The notes: generated from the sequence alone by a model not told the origin. Numbered from the stretch's first letter, positions 44,336 through 51,940 are shown. The stretch: 64,000 nt of DNA from Ilumatobacter coccineus YM16-304 (GCF_000348785.1 NC_020520.1:496001-560000), one strand, 5' to 3'. A program made the numbers and translations.

Positions 44336-44970
44336 CCGGTCAGGAAGAACCCATGAACCCCACTCAGACAAACACCCCCGACGTTCACGTGTCGTCGACC
44401 TCTGCGACACAGTCGGCGAAGATCGTCATCGCAGGTGGCTTCGGTGTCGGCAAGACCACCTTCGTCGGCGCCGTGTCGGAGATCCAACCGTTGCGCACCG
44501 AAGCGTCGATGACCGCCGCCGCCGAGAAGCACGACGACGCCAGCCGAGTCGACAAGAAGACGTCGACGACCGTTGCGATGGACTTCGGCCGCATCGCGGT
44601 CAGCGACGACATCGTGATCTATCTGTTCGGTACGCCCGGCCAGGACCGCTTCGCGTTCATGTGGGACCAGGTCGCCATGGGCGCCCTCGGTGCCGTGGTG
44701 CTGATCGACACCGCTCGGCTCGCCGACGGGTACGCCGCGATCGACTACTTCGAGAGCAAGAACATTCCGTTCATCGTCGCGACGAACCAGTTCGCACACT
44801 CCCCGACGGGAACCAGCGAGCAGATCCGCGACGCGCTGGCGCTCGACCCGAAGGTCCCGATCGTCACGGTCGACGCTCGCGATCGCCAGTCGGTCAAGCA
44901 TTCGCTCATCGCGCTGGTCGAGCACCTCATCCGCTTGCGCCTGCACGCTGCCCAGGCCGCTCCGGCCTGA
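44332..44970 (+). CDS. cvnD: CvnD, conservon small GTPase
   Basis: Ras-like ATP/GTP-binding protein of 212 residues. The P-loop is GGFGVGKTTFVGAV (about 34-47), the switch Thr lies in KTSTTVAMDFGRI, and G3 is FGTPGQDRF. The G4 position reads ATNQF instead of NKxD, as in other CvnD proteins, so base specificity is relaxed. Overlaps cvnC by 4 bp (GTGA); an ATG at 44353 with AGGAAG is an alternative start. Together the four products resemble a G-protein-coupled sensor at the membrane. Confidence 0.93.
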   Translation: MTGQEEPMNPTQTNTPDVHVSSTSATQSAKIVIAGGFGVGKTTFVGAVSEIQPLRTEASMTAAAEKHDDASRVDKKTSTTVAMDFGRIAVSDDIVIYLFGTPGQDRFAFMWDQVAMGALGAVVLIDTARLADGYAAIDYFESKNIPFIVATNQFAHSPTGTSEQIRDALALDPKVPIVTVDARDRQSVKHSLIALVEHLIRLRLHAAQAAPA

Positions 44971-45015
44971 CGTCGCCGTACTCGGCGCCACTCCGCCGTC
45001 TCGTTGCGTTCGCCT

Positions 45016-45029
45016 CCGGACCAGTCCGG
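45016..45029. terminator. Hairpin between cvnD and udk
   Basis: Inverted repeat CCGGAC-ca-GTCCGG lies in the 79-bp gap between the convergent cvnD and udk genes. Very short loop, no T-tract. Confidence 0.4.
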
Positions 45030-45049
45030 CGGGAGCTCGGTTCCGGCGT

Positions 45050-45682
45050 TCAGCCGTCGTTCGGTGTCGTTGCCACTTCGCGGACGCGGGCGAGCAGCAC
45101 GTCGATCGCCGGTCGGTTGAGGCCGCCCTCGGGGATGATGACGTCGGCGTATCGCTTGCTCGGCTCGATGAACCGTTCGTGGGCCGGCTTGACCGTGGTG
45201 AGGTACTGCTCGATGACGCTCTCGACGGTCCGGCCGCGCTCGGCGACGTCACGTTCGAGACGTCGGATCAGCCGCACGTCGGCCGCGGTGTCGACGAAGA
45301 TCTTCAGATCGAACCGGTCGCGCAGCGCTCGGTCGTAGAGCACGAGGATGCCGTCGACCACCACGATGCGGTTCGGTGTGACCGTGCGTGTCTCGCCCGA
45401 CCGGTTGTGATCGGCGTAGTCGTAGATCGGCACCTGCACGCTCGCGCCGTTGGCCAGCGCCGCGAGATGGTCGTTGAGCAACGCCCAGTCGAACGCGTCG
45501 GGGTGGTCGTAATTTGCAAGCCGCCGCTGTTCGAGCGGCTCGTCGGTCCGGTCGAGGTAGTACGAATCGAGCTCGATCCGCGACAGATGGTCTTCGCCCG
45601 TGAGCTCGACGAGGCGGGCGGAAATCGTCGTCTTGCCGGAACTACTGCCGCCTGCAACACCGATGAAAAAGGGCCGTGACAC
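45050..45682 (-). CDS. udk: Uridine kinase
   Basis: Pyrimidine salvage kinase of 210 residues that phosphorylates uridine and cytidine. The P-loop is GVAGGSSSGKTTISARL (residues 7-23). LDSYYLDRTDEPLEQRRLAN then YDHPDAFDWALLNDHL is the uridine-binding stretch, PIYDYADHNRSGET follows, and VVVDGILVLYD holds Walker B. LID residues are RLIRRLERDVAERGR. GTG at 45682 starts just before the first strand. It converges on the conservon. Confidence 0.93.
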   Translation of the reverse strand: MSRPFFIGVAGGSSSGKTTISARLVELTGEDHLSRIELDSYYLDRTDEPLEQRRLANYDHPDAFDWALLNDHLAALANGASVQVPIYDYADHNRSGETRTVTPNRIVVVDGILVLYDRALRDRFDLKIFVDTAADVRLIRRLERDVAERGRTVESVIEQYLTTVKPAHERFIEPSKRYADVIIPEGGLNRPAIDVLLARVREVATTPNDG

Positions 45683-45784
45683 GCCCCGCAGCCTATGCGT
45701 GGAGGGCGGCGGCCGATCCCACGCCTGCGTCCGCGGGATTTTTCTGCCGAGAGATTTACTCCGATGCTTGTAATTTGGCGCGCC

Positions 45785-45800
45785 GACAGGCCAACCTGTC
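45785..45800 (+). promoter_or_regulatory. Leader hairpin before the DUF3263 gene
   Basis: GACAGG-ccaa-CCTGTC is a perfect inverted repeat ending 5 bases before the ATG at 45806. An AT-rich TTGTAATTT element just upstream may be the -10 region. The palindrome could be an operator or a leader hairpin limiting ribosome access. Confidence 0.4.
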
Positions 45801-45805
45801 AGGTA

Positions 45806-46075
45806 ATGCTCAGCGAACGCCATGCCGCCATGCTCGATTTCGAACGCTCATGGTGGACGAACGACGATCCTCGTGACCATGTGATCCGCGCGCGCTTCCA
45901 ATGCTCGCCGGACGAATATCATGCTGAATTGACCACGGTGCTCGAAGACCCCGCTGCGCTCGATCACGACCCCCTCGTCGTGCGTCGTCTGAAGCGGCTC
46001 CGTCTGCGGGCTCGCAAGTTGCGTCTGGACGAGGCTGCGGTCTCGTCCGGAACAGGAGAAGGGCAGCACGCATGA
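45806..46075 (+). CDS. DUF3263 protein
   Basis: Small actinobacterial protein of 89 residues. LSERHAAMLDFERSWWTNDD, IRARFQCSPDEYHAELTTVL, then DPLVVRRLKRLRLRARKLR matches DUF3263, probably a helical nucleic-acid-associated protein (basic C-terminus). Its gene stands directly before a LytR_C gene here as in mycobacteria, and overlaps it by 4 bp. ATG at 45806 fits the family N-terminus; ATG at 45764 is possible. Confidence 0.85.
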   Translation: MLSERHAAMLDFERSWWTNDDPRDHVIRARFQCSPDEYHAELTTVLEDPAALDHDPLVVRRLKRLRLRARKLRLDEAAVSSGTGEGQHA

Positions 46076-46821
46076 GTAACGAAGAGTCGATGGCCGCCGC
46101 TGCGGTCGCATCCCGCCGGGTTCCTCGACAGGGTGTGGGCGGTTCGCCGGTCGGCTCGACGTTGAGCATCGTGCTCGCTGTGATCGCCGTCGTCGCCGGC
46201 TTTCTGATTCTGCGCAACATCACCGACGACGGTGGATCCGGCTCGGCCGACGACGGCCTGCCGACCACGCCGATCGACGGTGCCGACACGACCGTTCCGG
46301 GTGACGACGTCGCCGAGCCGACCACGGTTCCGACCGTTCCGCCGCCCACCACGATCGCCAAGGTCACCGACGGGGCCACCGTTGCCGTCGCCAACGCCAA
46401 CACGGTCGGCGGTTCGGCCGGCGCCATGACGAAGTCGCTCGAGCTCGAGGGCTACACGATGGGCACGCCGGTCGACGCGACCGGCCCCAACATCGACGAC
46501 ACGATCGTCTACTACGACCCGGCCGTCGCCGCCTCGATCGACGTCGCCAACTCCGTCGCCCGTGACCTCGGCGGCGTCGCCGTGCTCACGGTCGTGTCGC
46601 CCGCTCCCACCGAGTCGGGTGACCTCGGCGATGCGTCGGTGCTCGTGCTGCTCGGCAACAACGAGGCCGGCAAGACGGTCGCCGAACTCGCCGTGACCGC
46701 CGACGAAGCAGCCACCGCTACGGCCGAAGCGCCCACGGTCGCCGGCTCCGACGACGCTGCCACCGACGACGCCGCGACCACCGACGATGCGGCAACCGAC
46801 GAAGCAACCACCGACGAATAG
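46072..46821 (+). CDS. Membrane protein with LytR C-terminal domain
   Basis: Protein of 249 residues. A cytoplasmic tail, one membrane helix (about 29-48, STLSIVLAVIAVVAGFLI), a Pro/Thr-rich stalk, then a LytR_C domain (about 100-200) with VAVANANTVGGSAGAMTKSL, GYTMGTPVDATG and DDTIVYYDP. The last 40 residues are an acidic Ala/Thr/Asp repeat. The domain often accompanies cell-wall polymer ligation, but the catalytic LytR-CpsA-Psr part is absent. Coupled to the DUF3263 gene by a 4-bp overlap. Confidence 0.85.
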   Translation: MSNEESMAAAAVASRRVPRQGVGGSPVGSTLSIVLAVIAVVAGFLILRNITDDGGSGSADDGLPTTPIDGADTTVPGDDVAEPTTVPTVPPPTTIAKVTDGATVAVANANTVGGSAGAMTKSLELEGYTMGTPVDATGPNIDDTIVYYDPAVAASIDVANSVARDLGGVAVLTVVSPAPTESGDLGDASVLVLLGNNEAGKTVAELAVTADEAATATAEAPTVAGSDDAATDDAATTDDAATDEATTDE

Positions 46822-46824
46822 TCG

Positions 46825-46863
46825 AACCTGGTTATTTCCATCTCGGATGGAAATAACCAGGTT
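46825..46863. repeat. Family A palindromic repeat, copy 1
   Basis: Perfect 18-bp arms, AACCTGGTTATTTCCATC and its complement, around a TCG loop. It fills the gap between convergent genes and is followed by GGTCAG, which contains the stop codon (TGA, minus strand) of the glycerate kinase gene. No T-tract on either side. Confidence 0.92.
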
Positions 46864-46865
46864 GG

Positions 46866-47906
46866 TCAGCTACGGGTGAGGTGCGCCTCGAGCAGGTGGC
46901 GCGCTGCAGTCTCGATGTGTCGTTTCGGCTCGGCGAACGCGGCCTCGCGGCCGACCAGTTCCGTGAGCGACACCACGTCAGCTCGCTCCGAGATCTCGTC
47001 GGCGACGTCGTCGTCGATCTCCCCGGCGATGACCGCGACCGGGATCCCATGTTCCTCACCGAGCGTCAAGAGCTCGCCGACGACCTTGCCGGCGAGACTC
47101 GTCCGGTCGAGTCGGCCTTCGCCGGTGATGATGAGGTCGGGCGGATCGCCGTCTTCGAGCAGATCGAACAGGCCGACCTCCTCGCCGATCAGCTCGACGC
47201 CTGGCACGAGGCGTCCACCGAGCGCGGCGAGCGCGCCTCCGAGTCCGCCTGCGGCCCCGCCGCCGTCGATCTCGGTGACGTCGATGTCGAAGTCGTCGGC
47301 GAACATCTGCACGAGGCGGTCGAGGCGTCGTTCGAGCAGCTTCACCTGAGCCGGTGTCGCTCCTTTCTGGGGCCCGAACACCGCCGCAGCATCGGTGAAC
47401 CTGGTGGTGACGTCGCACGCGACGAGCAACTCCACCTGCTTGATGCGGGCGATCGCGGTGATCGCCCGGATGGCGCCGAAGCCGCCGTCGGTCGTGGCCG
47501 ATCCGCCGAGTCCGACGATGATCCGCTTGGCACCCGAGTCGAGCGCATGGTCGATCAGCTCGCCGGTGCCGGTGGTGGTGGCTCCGAGCGGATCGTTGCC
47601 TTCCGCGCCGCCGGCGAGCACGAGGCCGCTGGCCCTCGCCATCTCGATGACCGCGGTCTCGCCGCGCATCCGCCACTCGGCGTCGACGATGTCGCCGAGT
47701 GGGCCGGTCACCTTCGTGGTGCGGTTGGCGCCTCCCAGCACGTCGAGGATGCCGTCGCCCCCGTCGGCCATCGGCAACTCGACAACGTCGATGCCGACCT
47801 CCCAGCAGGCGTGACCGATCGCTGCGGCCACCTCGGCCGCCGTGGCCGTGCCCTTGAACTTGTCGGGAGCGGCGAGAACCCGCTTGATCTGCCCGGCGCG
47901 CTTCAC
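46866..47906 (-). CDS. Glycerate kinase
   Basis: Glycerate kinase type-1 family protein of 346 residues, making phosphoglycerate from D-glycerate. N-terminal VLAAPDKFKGTATAAEVAAA, then ELPMADGGDGILDVL, GLVLAGGAEGNDPLGATTTG, the phosphate loop GLGGSATTDGGFGA, VFGPQKGAT and DLIITGEGRLDRTSLAGK are the family blocks in order. GTG at 47906. Whether the 2- or 3-phosphate is formed cannot be told from sequence. No neighbouring glyoxylate or glycolate genes. Confidence 0.92.
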   Translation of the reverse strand: MKRAGQIKRVLAAPDKFKGTATAAEVAAAIGHACWEVGIDVVELPMADGGDGILDVLGGANRTTKVTGPLGDIVDAEWRMRGETAVIEMARASGLVLAGGAEGNDPLGATTTGTGELIDHALDSGAKRIIVGLGGSATTDGGFGAIRAITAIARIKQVELLVACDVTTRFTDAAAVFGPQKGATPAQVKLLERRLDRLVQMFADDFDIDVTEIDGGGAAGGLGGALAALGGRLVPGVELIGEEVGLFDLLEDGDPPDLIITGEGRLDRTSLAGKVVGELLTLGEEHGIPVAVIAGEIDDDVADEISERADVVSLTELVGREAAFAEPKRHIETAARHLLEAHLTRS

Positions 47907-47991
47907 CGCCCGAACTGTACGAGGCCGACGAAGCGAACGTCACGCTTGAATCCCGACCGAATTGGTAGGGATTGGCGCTAGATTGCCGATC

Positions 47992-48267
47992 ATGGCTGCG
48001 ACCGTTCGAATCCCCACCACCATGCGTCCCCTCACCGGCGGCGAGAAGCAGGTCTCCGTCGAGCCCGGCTCCCTCAACGACGTGATCGCCGCCCTCGAAG
48101 CGGCGCACCCCGGCCTCGGTGAGCGCCTGCTCGACGACGACGGCAGCCTGCGCAAGTTCGTCAACATCTTCGTCGACGACGACGACGTTCGTTACCTCGA
48201 CGGCCTCGACACCCAGGTCGGTGACAACATCACCGTCTCCATCATCCCCGCCGTCGCCGGCGGCTGA
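47992..48267 (+). CDS. cysO: CysO-type sulfur carrier protein
   Basis: Ubiquitin-fold carrier of 91 residues ending in AVAGG, the di-Gly that is thiocarboxylated. VRIPTTMRPLTGGEKQVSVE, LRKFVNIFVDDDDVRYLDGL and ITVSIIPAVAGG follow mycobacterial CysO closely, more so than MoaD or ThiS. In mycobacteria CysO delivers sulfide to CysM for cysteine synthesis and Mec cleaves the product; neither gene is next to it here. A TAGATT element ends 7 bases before the ATG, so the message may be leaderless. Confidence 0.88.
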   Translation: MAATVRIPTTMRPLTGGEKQVSVEPGSLNDVIAALEAAHPGLGERLLDDDGSLRKFVNIFVDDDDVRYLDGLDTQVGDNITVSIIPAVAGG

Positions 48268-48289
48268 TTCGGTTCGATTCGGCCCCTCC

Positions 48290-48328
48290 AAGTTGGTGAC
48301 GCGGCTCCCGGAGCGATGTAATCAACTT
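48290..48328. repeat. Family B palindromic repeat, copy 1
   Basis: Imperfect palindrome starting AAGTTGGTGACG and ending GATGTAATCAACTT, with a CTCCCGGAG centre. It lies 22 bp after the cysO stop and is followed at once by a family A repeat. Confidence 0.85.
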
Positions 48329-48330
48329 TG

Positions 48331-48369
48331 AACCTGGTTATTTCCATCCGGGATGGATGTAACCAGGTT
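48331..48369. repeat. Family A palindromic repeat, copy 2
   Basis: Same 39-bp element as at 46825, with two mismatches in the arms and a CGG loop. The following GGTCAG again carries the TGA stop of the minus-strand gene that ends at 48372. Confidence 0.88.
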
Positions 48370-48371
48370 GG

Positions 48372-50282
48372 TCAGGAGTTGGTGGTGGTGAGTGCCGCGG
48401 GGAAGTCGGCGTTCTGGCCGGTGGCGATGCGGCTCACCTCGTTGCCGTCGAGGTCGACCTCGATGAACAGCGTCGTCACCCGCAGTTCGGGATCATCGCT
48501 CGGTTCGGCGTTCTCGTAGGTCTCGATCCACACCGTCCCCTCGGCGCCGAACGTGGAGCCACGCCAGATGTTCGACACGAGGTCGAGCACGGGACCTGGC
48601 TCCTCGGTGAAGCCGGTGATCGGCAGCAGACCGTCGATCGAGAAGTCGGTCTCGGCGTCGCCGACTCGGTCGCTGATGCGGACCATCGGGTTGTCGGGCT
48701 GGTCGAAGTCGGGCTCGTCGATGTAGTCGACCAGGTAGCCGTCGCGCATCCCGATGTGCACGGTCGCCTCGCTGTAGGCAGCCTCGTAGCTGGATGACAG
48801 ATCGATCCAGTCGTCCTCCAGCGAGTCGAAGTACGGCGTCGCGATCACCAAATCGTAGACGACGCCGCTGATGTCGGGCAGTGACTGCCCGTCGTTGAGG
48901 TCGACAGCGATGCTCTTCTCCCACACGCTGCCGAGGTCGCGGACGACACGGCGGTCAACGGCGAGCTCGGCGTCGATGGCGGGGATCGTGGCGACTTCGA
49001 GGACGCCGTCGCACTCGAACGTGCCATCCTGGCCACCGCTGCACGAGCCGGTCACCACCTGGTACAGGATCGTCGAGACGCCGTCGACGGTGGCAGCGTC
49101 CATCAGCACGATGCGTGCCGACCCGTCGTCGGGAACACCGTCGACCCACAGTTGGTCGAGCTCGGCATCGGACTCGGCGCGCGGATCAAGGATGCGAAGC
49201 TCGCCGGGAAGGCCGCGGCCGGTGCCGGTGGTGGCGATGACTCTGCCATCGGGCAGGCCGACCGCCGAGCCGGCGGGTTGAGTCGTGAGCTGGCGCTCGC
49301 CATCCCAGCTGTCTCGGGCGACGATGCCGCTCGCATCGGCCACGATGATGCCGTCGCTCGAGATGGTCGGGCCGCCGGTGGTGACCGCTGGTCGGAAGAA
49401 CGGCACGCGCTCGGCGCCGTCGACGAGCTGTCCGGCGACGTCGACGAGGCGAGCCAGGAGCTCGTCCGGATCGGCAGTCGACTCGTCCGAACCTGGTCGC
49501 GCCATCCACTGGATCGAGACGGTGGTGGACTCGTCCCAGGGCACCCAGACGGCACACGTCAGGTCGGAACAACCTTCGCTGCTGTTGGCGTCGTACACCG
49601 CTCGGCCGCTCGGAAGCGTCGCCAGGGCCGGATCGCCCTCCGGTTCTCCCTCCCCAGCGGTCGAACGGATGTAGACCGCGTGTTGCCGGTCGCTCGTTCG
49701 GTACCGAGCCGTGTGCAGAACTTCGCCGACGTCGGTCGTCGTGGCGAAGTCGAAGTCGTACACCTCGCGGCTGGTGGCCGTCGGTGTGATCGCGACTCTG
49801 GTCGGCTCCCCATCGGCGTCGGCGGGCTCGTCGGTCGTCGAGGGTGCGGCTGTCGGCTCCGGCTGTGTGTCGTCGGTGTCGGACGGCTGTTGCTCCGGTG
49901 CCGTTGTGGGAGCGAGCTCGGGCACCGTGCTGTCGGTGGGCCCCGGAACGGTCGTCTCGGGAACGAGCAGCGGTTCGGTGATCGGCACCGTGGCGGGGAC
50001 CAGGGTGTCGGTCGGTTCGTTGTCGAAGACGAGGAACGTGACCGCTGCGGCGGCCGCGGTGAGGCCGATCGCTCCGCCGGTCAGCCAGCGGCGTCGGCGC
50101 TGTCGAGCGGTGTCGAGCGAGCGCACGGCGCCGGGCGTGCCGGGGACGAACGTGGCGGGATCGGGAGCGGGCGGAGCGTCGGCGGAAGCGTCGGCGACGA
50201 GTTGGCGCAGACGTGCGTCGATCGGGTCGCCGGACGAGTTGCCGAGGTTGCCGGGGTCGATGGGGTTGCGGGGATCAGACAT
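48372..50282 (-). CDS. One-pass membrane partner of second ECF sigma
   Basis: Protein of 636 residues. The cytoplasmic N-terminus (about 1-65, RLRQLVADASADAPPAPDPA then RQRRRR) is followed by a membrane helix (about 67-87), a Thr/Pro/Glu/Asp-rich stalk to about 165, and a beta-rich ectodomain with two Cys pairs (EGCSDLTCAVW and GSCSGG...FECDG) and blade-like stretches such as TISSDGIIVADASGIV. No zinc-binding anti-sigma motif. It overlaps the upstream ECF gene by 8 bp, so the two are co-translated. Anti-sigma or receptor role inferred from this pairing. Confidence 0.7.
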   Translation of the reverse strand: MSDPRNPIDPGNLGNSSGDPIDARLRQLVADASADAPPAPDPATFVPGTPGAVRSLDTARQRRRRWLTGGAIGLTAAAAAVTFLVFDNEPTDTLVPATVPITEPLLVPETTVPGPTDSTVPELAPTTAPEQQPSDTDDTQPEPTAAPSTTDEPADADGEPTRVAITPTATSREVYDFDFATTTDVGEVLHTARYRTSDRQHAVYIRSTAGEGEPEGDPALATLPSGRAVYDANSSEGCSDLTCAVWVPWDESTTVSIQWMARPGSDESTADPDELLARLVDVAGQLVDGAERVPFFRPAVTTGGPTISSDGIIVADASGIVARDSWDGERQLTTQPAGSAVGLPDGRVIATTGTGRGLPGELRILDPRAESDAELDQLWVDGVPDDGSARIVLMDAATVDGVSTILYQVVTGSCSGGQDGTFECDGVLEVATIPAIDAELAVDRRVVRDLGSVWEKSIAVDLNDGQSLPDISGVVYDLVIATPYFDSLEDDWIDLSSSYEAAYSEATVHIGMRDGYLVDYIDEPDFDQPDNPMVRISDRVGDAETDFSIDGLLPITGFTEEPGPVLDLVSNIWRGSTFGAEGTVWIETYENAEPSDDPELRVTTLFIEVDLDGNEVSRIATGQNADFPAALTTTNS

Positions 50283-50742
50283 CGAGGACCTCCCTCAGTC
50301 GGGCGCGGGCTCTGGAGAGTTGTTTGCGGATGGTTCCTTCGGTCACGTCGAGCGCCGCGGCGATCTCGGCGGGTGACATGTCGCACCAGTAGGCCATGAA
50401 CGTCGCGGCGCGTTGCTGCTCGCTGAGTTCGACCAGCGCGGCTCGGGCGTCGAGCGACGAGTCGGGCGGGGCGGTCGCTGGGCGCCGAGACAGCTCGTAG
50501 CGGGCTTCGCGGCGCTCACGTCGAGACCGCGACCTCGACACGTCGACGATGCGGTTGTGGACGGCTCGAAACAGGTAGGCCCGGGTGTTGGCGACGTGGG
50601 AGAGGTCGTCGTTGCGGGCGAACGCGGCGACCATGGCGTCGGTGACGACGTCGGAAGCATCGTTCGGGCCGACCATGGTGGTCGCAAACCTGATGAGCTC
50701 GTCGGCGTGTTGTCGGTACGCCGATTCGAGAGTCTCAGTCAT
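50275..50742 (-). CDS. ECF sigma-70 factor
   Basis: Sigma factor of 155 residues. Region 2 begins with AYRQHADELIRFATTMVGPN and runs through VVTDAMVAAFARNDDLSHVA and NTRAYLFRAVHNRIVDVSRS; region 4 has LSEQQRAATFMAYWCDMSPA and ALDVTEGTIRKQLSRARARL. SigE-like size without extra domains. ATG at 50742 is preferred over GTG at 50751. Downstream it overlaps the membrane-partner gene by 8 bp. Confidence 0.88.
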   Translation of the reverse strand: MTETLESAYRQHADELIRFATTMVGPNDASDVVTDAMVAAFARNDDLSHVANTRAYLFRAVHNRIVDVSRSRSRRERREARYELSRRPATAPPDSSLDARAALVELSEQQRAATFMAYWCDMSPAEIAAALDVTEGTIRKQLSRARARLREVLDV

Positions 50743-50746
50743 GGTG

Positions 50747-50766
50747 GTCACACACGTGTGACGTCA
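50747..50766. promoter_or_regulatory. Overlapping palindromes at the ECF sigma start
   Basis: GTCACAC-ac-GTGTGAC (50747-50762) is a perfect inverted repeat, overlapped by the 8-bp palindrome TGACGTCA (50759-50766). It lies immediately before the sigma ATG and could be an operator blocking transcription or translation. No ECF-type GGAAC element was found here. Confidence 0.5.
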
Positions 50767-50808
50767 CCGCCCGCCGCCCTGGGTGACGCCGTCGGCCAGA
50801 ACTCCGCC

Positions 50809-50846
50809 AAGTTGATTACGGCGCTCCCGGAGCGATGTAACCAACT
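50809..50846. repeat. Family B palindromic repeat, copy 2
   Basis: AAGTTGATTACGGCGCTCCC continuing to GATGTAACCAACT; same element as at 48290. It lies upstream of the ECF sigma gene in the 251-bp gap before aquaporin. Confidence 0.85.
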
Positions 50847-50918
50847 CGGGCGCCGACGCCCGCTTCAGCAGGAACCGAGCCATTCGCGAACCAGCAGGTC
50901 AGCCGTGCCATCGAAGCG

Positions 50919-50957
50919 AAGTTGATGACGGCGCTCCGGGAGCGATGTAACCAACTT
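50919..50957. repeat. Family B palindromic repeat, copy 3
   Basis: AAGTTGATGACGGCGCTCCG continuing to GATGTAACCAACTT. Its last bases merge into a degenerate family A element. Confidence 0.85.
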
Positions 50958-50991
50958 GGCGATTTCCCTCCGGGATCGAAATGACCAGGTT
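50953..50991. repeat. Family A palindromic repeat, degenerate copy 3
   Basis: AACTTGGCGATTTCCCTC, then CGG, then GATCGAAATGACCAGGTT. Several arm mismatches compared with copy 1. It is followed by GCTCAG, whose TCA is the aquaporin stop codon, matching the placement of the other two copies. Confidence 0.75.
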
Positions 50992-50993
50992 GC

Positions 50994-51782
50994 TCAGTCG
51001 GTGTCGCCGGTCGCAGCGTTCTGGAGGTCGTCGACGAACGTGTCGTCGAAGATCGTGTCGTCGATCTCGGCGTCGTCGATCATCAGCCACACGAACACCG
51101 CGGCGACCGCAGCGACCAGCGGGACGACGATGAACACCCAGACCTGACCGAGCGCATTGGGGTCGTTGTCGGAGAAGATCGCCGAGCCGAGCGAGCGAGC
51201 CGGGTTCATTCCGCCGCCGTCGATCCCGCCGAGCACCAGGTGGCCGATCGCGTACGCGAGCCCGGTGAACGCTGCGATCGACGCCTTCGACAAGCCCTGG
51301 CTGATCGACGAGAGCAACACGACGACCACGATGATCGTGAAGACGAGTTCGGCAGCCATGACCGATCCGAGCTCGCGGAAACCGCTGCGGTCCCAGCCGT
51401 TGGCGCCGAGGCTCGACCGCGTCTGGTCGTTGATCCCCCACACGACCGCGGCGCCGAGGATGCCGCCGGCGATCTGACCGATCCAGTCGCCGACCGCGTC
51501 GCGGATCGAGATCTCGCGCACGACGAGGAGCGCCAGCGTGAATGCCGGGTTGGCGACGGCGCCGATCACGCCGATCGCCACGGCGAGGCCCGCTCCGAAC
51601 GACAGGGCGACAGCGAGGTCACTCGCCTGGCCGTTCGAGAGCACGATGAGCCCCGGCCCGGCGAGCATCAGCACCAAGGTGCCGACCAGTTCGGTGACGA
51701 CGTTGCGCGACAGCCCGGCCGGCGCAGGGGTCGTACCGGAGGCACCGGTCGGCGGGGGGAACGAAGCAGCGTCGTCGGCCAT
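50994..51782 (-). CDS. Aquaporin/MIP-family channel
   Basis: Membrane channel of 262 residues with six hydrophobic helices. Both half-helix motifs are present: NPAFTLALL and NPARSLGSAIF (with GGIDGGGMNPARS before it), placing it in the MIP family of water or small-solute channels. The N-terminal 25 residues are Pro/Ala-rich and the C-terminal 25 residues are strongly acidic (DDAEIDDTIFDDTFVDD), both atypical additions. Water versus glycerol specificity not decided. Confidence 0.9.
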   Translation of the reverse strand: MADDAASFPPPTGASGTTPAPAGLSRNVVTELVGTLVLMLAGPGLIVLSNGQASDLAVALSFGAGLAVAIGVIGAVANPAFTLALLVVREISIRDAVGDWIGQIAGGILGAAVVWGINDQTRSSLGANGWDRSGFRELGSVMAAELVFTIIVVVVLLSSISQGLSKASIAAFTGLAYAIGHLVLGGIDGGGMNPARSLGSAIFSDNDPNALGQVWVFIVVPLVAAVAAVFVWLMIDDAEIDDTIFDDTFVDDLQNAATGDTD

Positions 51783-51940
51783 GTCGCAACCGTACTCGTC
51801 GGCTTCGTCCCGACGGTGATGACCGAGGAGCGATGGTGCAGCGAACCCTGCTCGCGAACGGAGTGGTCACCTCGAGACGTTGGCGACCGACCGCTCGCGG
51901 CGCGGTGGCCCGGGTGCCTGCCGGTTCCTAGGCTGGCGTG

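Noticed and set aside
47992-48267. MoaD or ThiS assignment
   Set aside because: Length, the PTxxRPxTGG start and the FVNIxVxDxDVR block fit CysO better; MoaD and ThiS partners are absent nearby.
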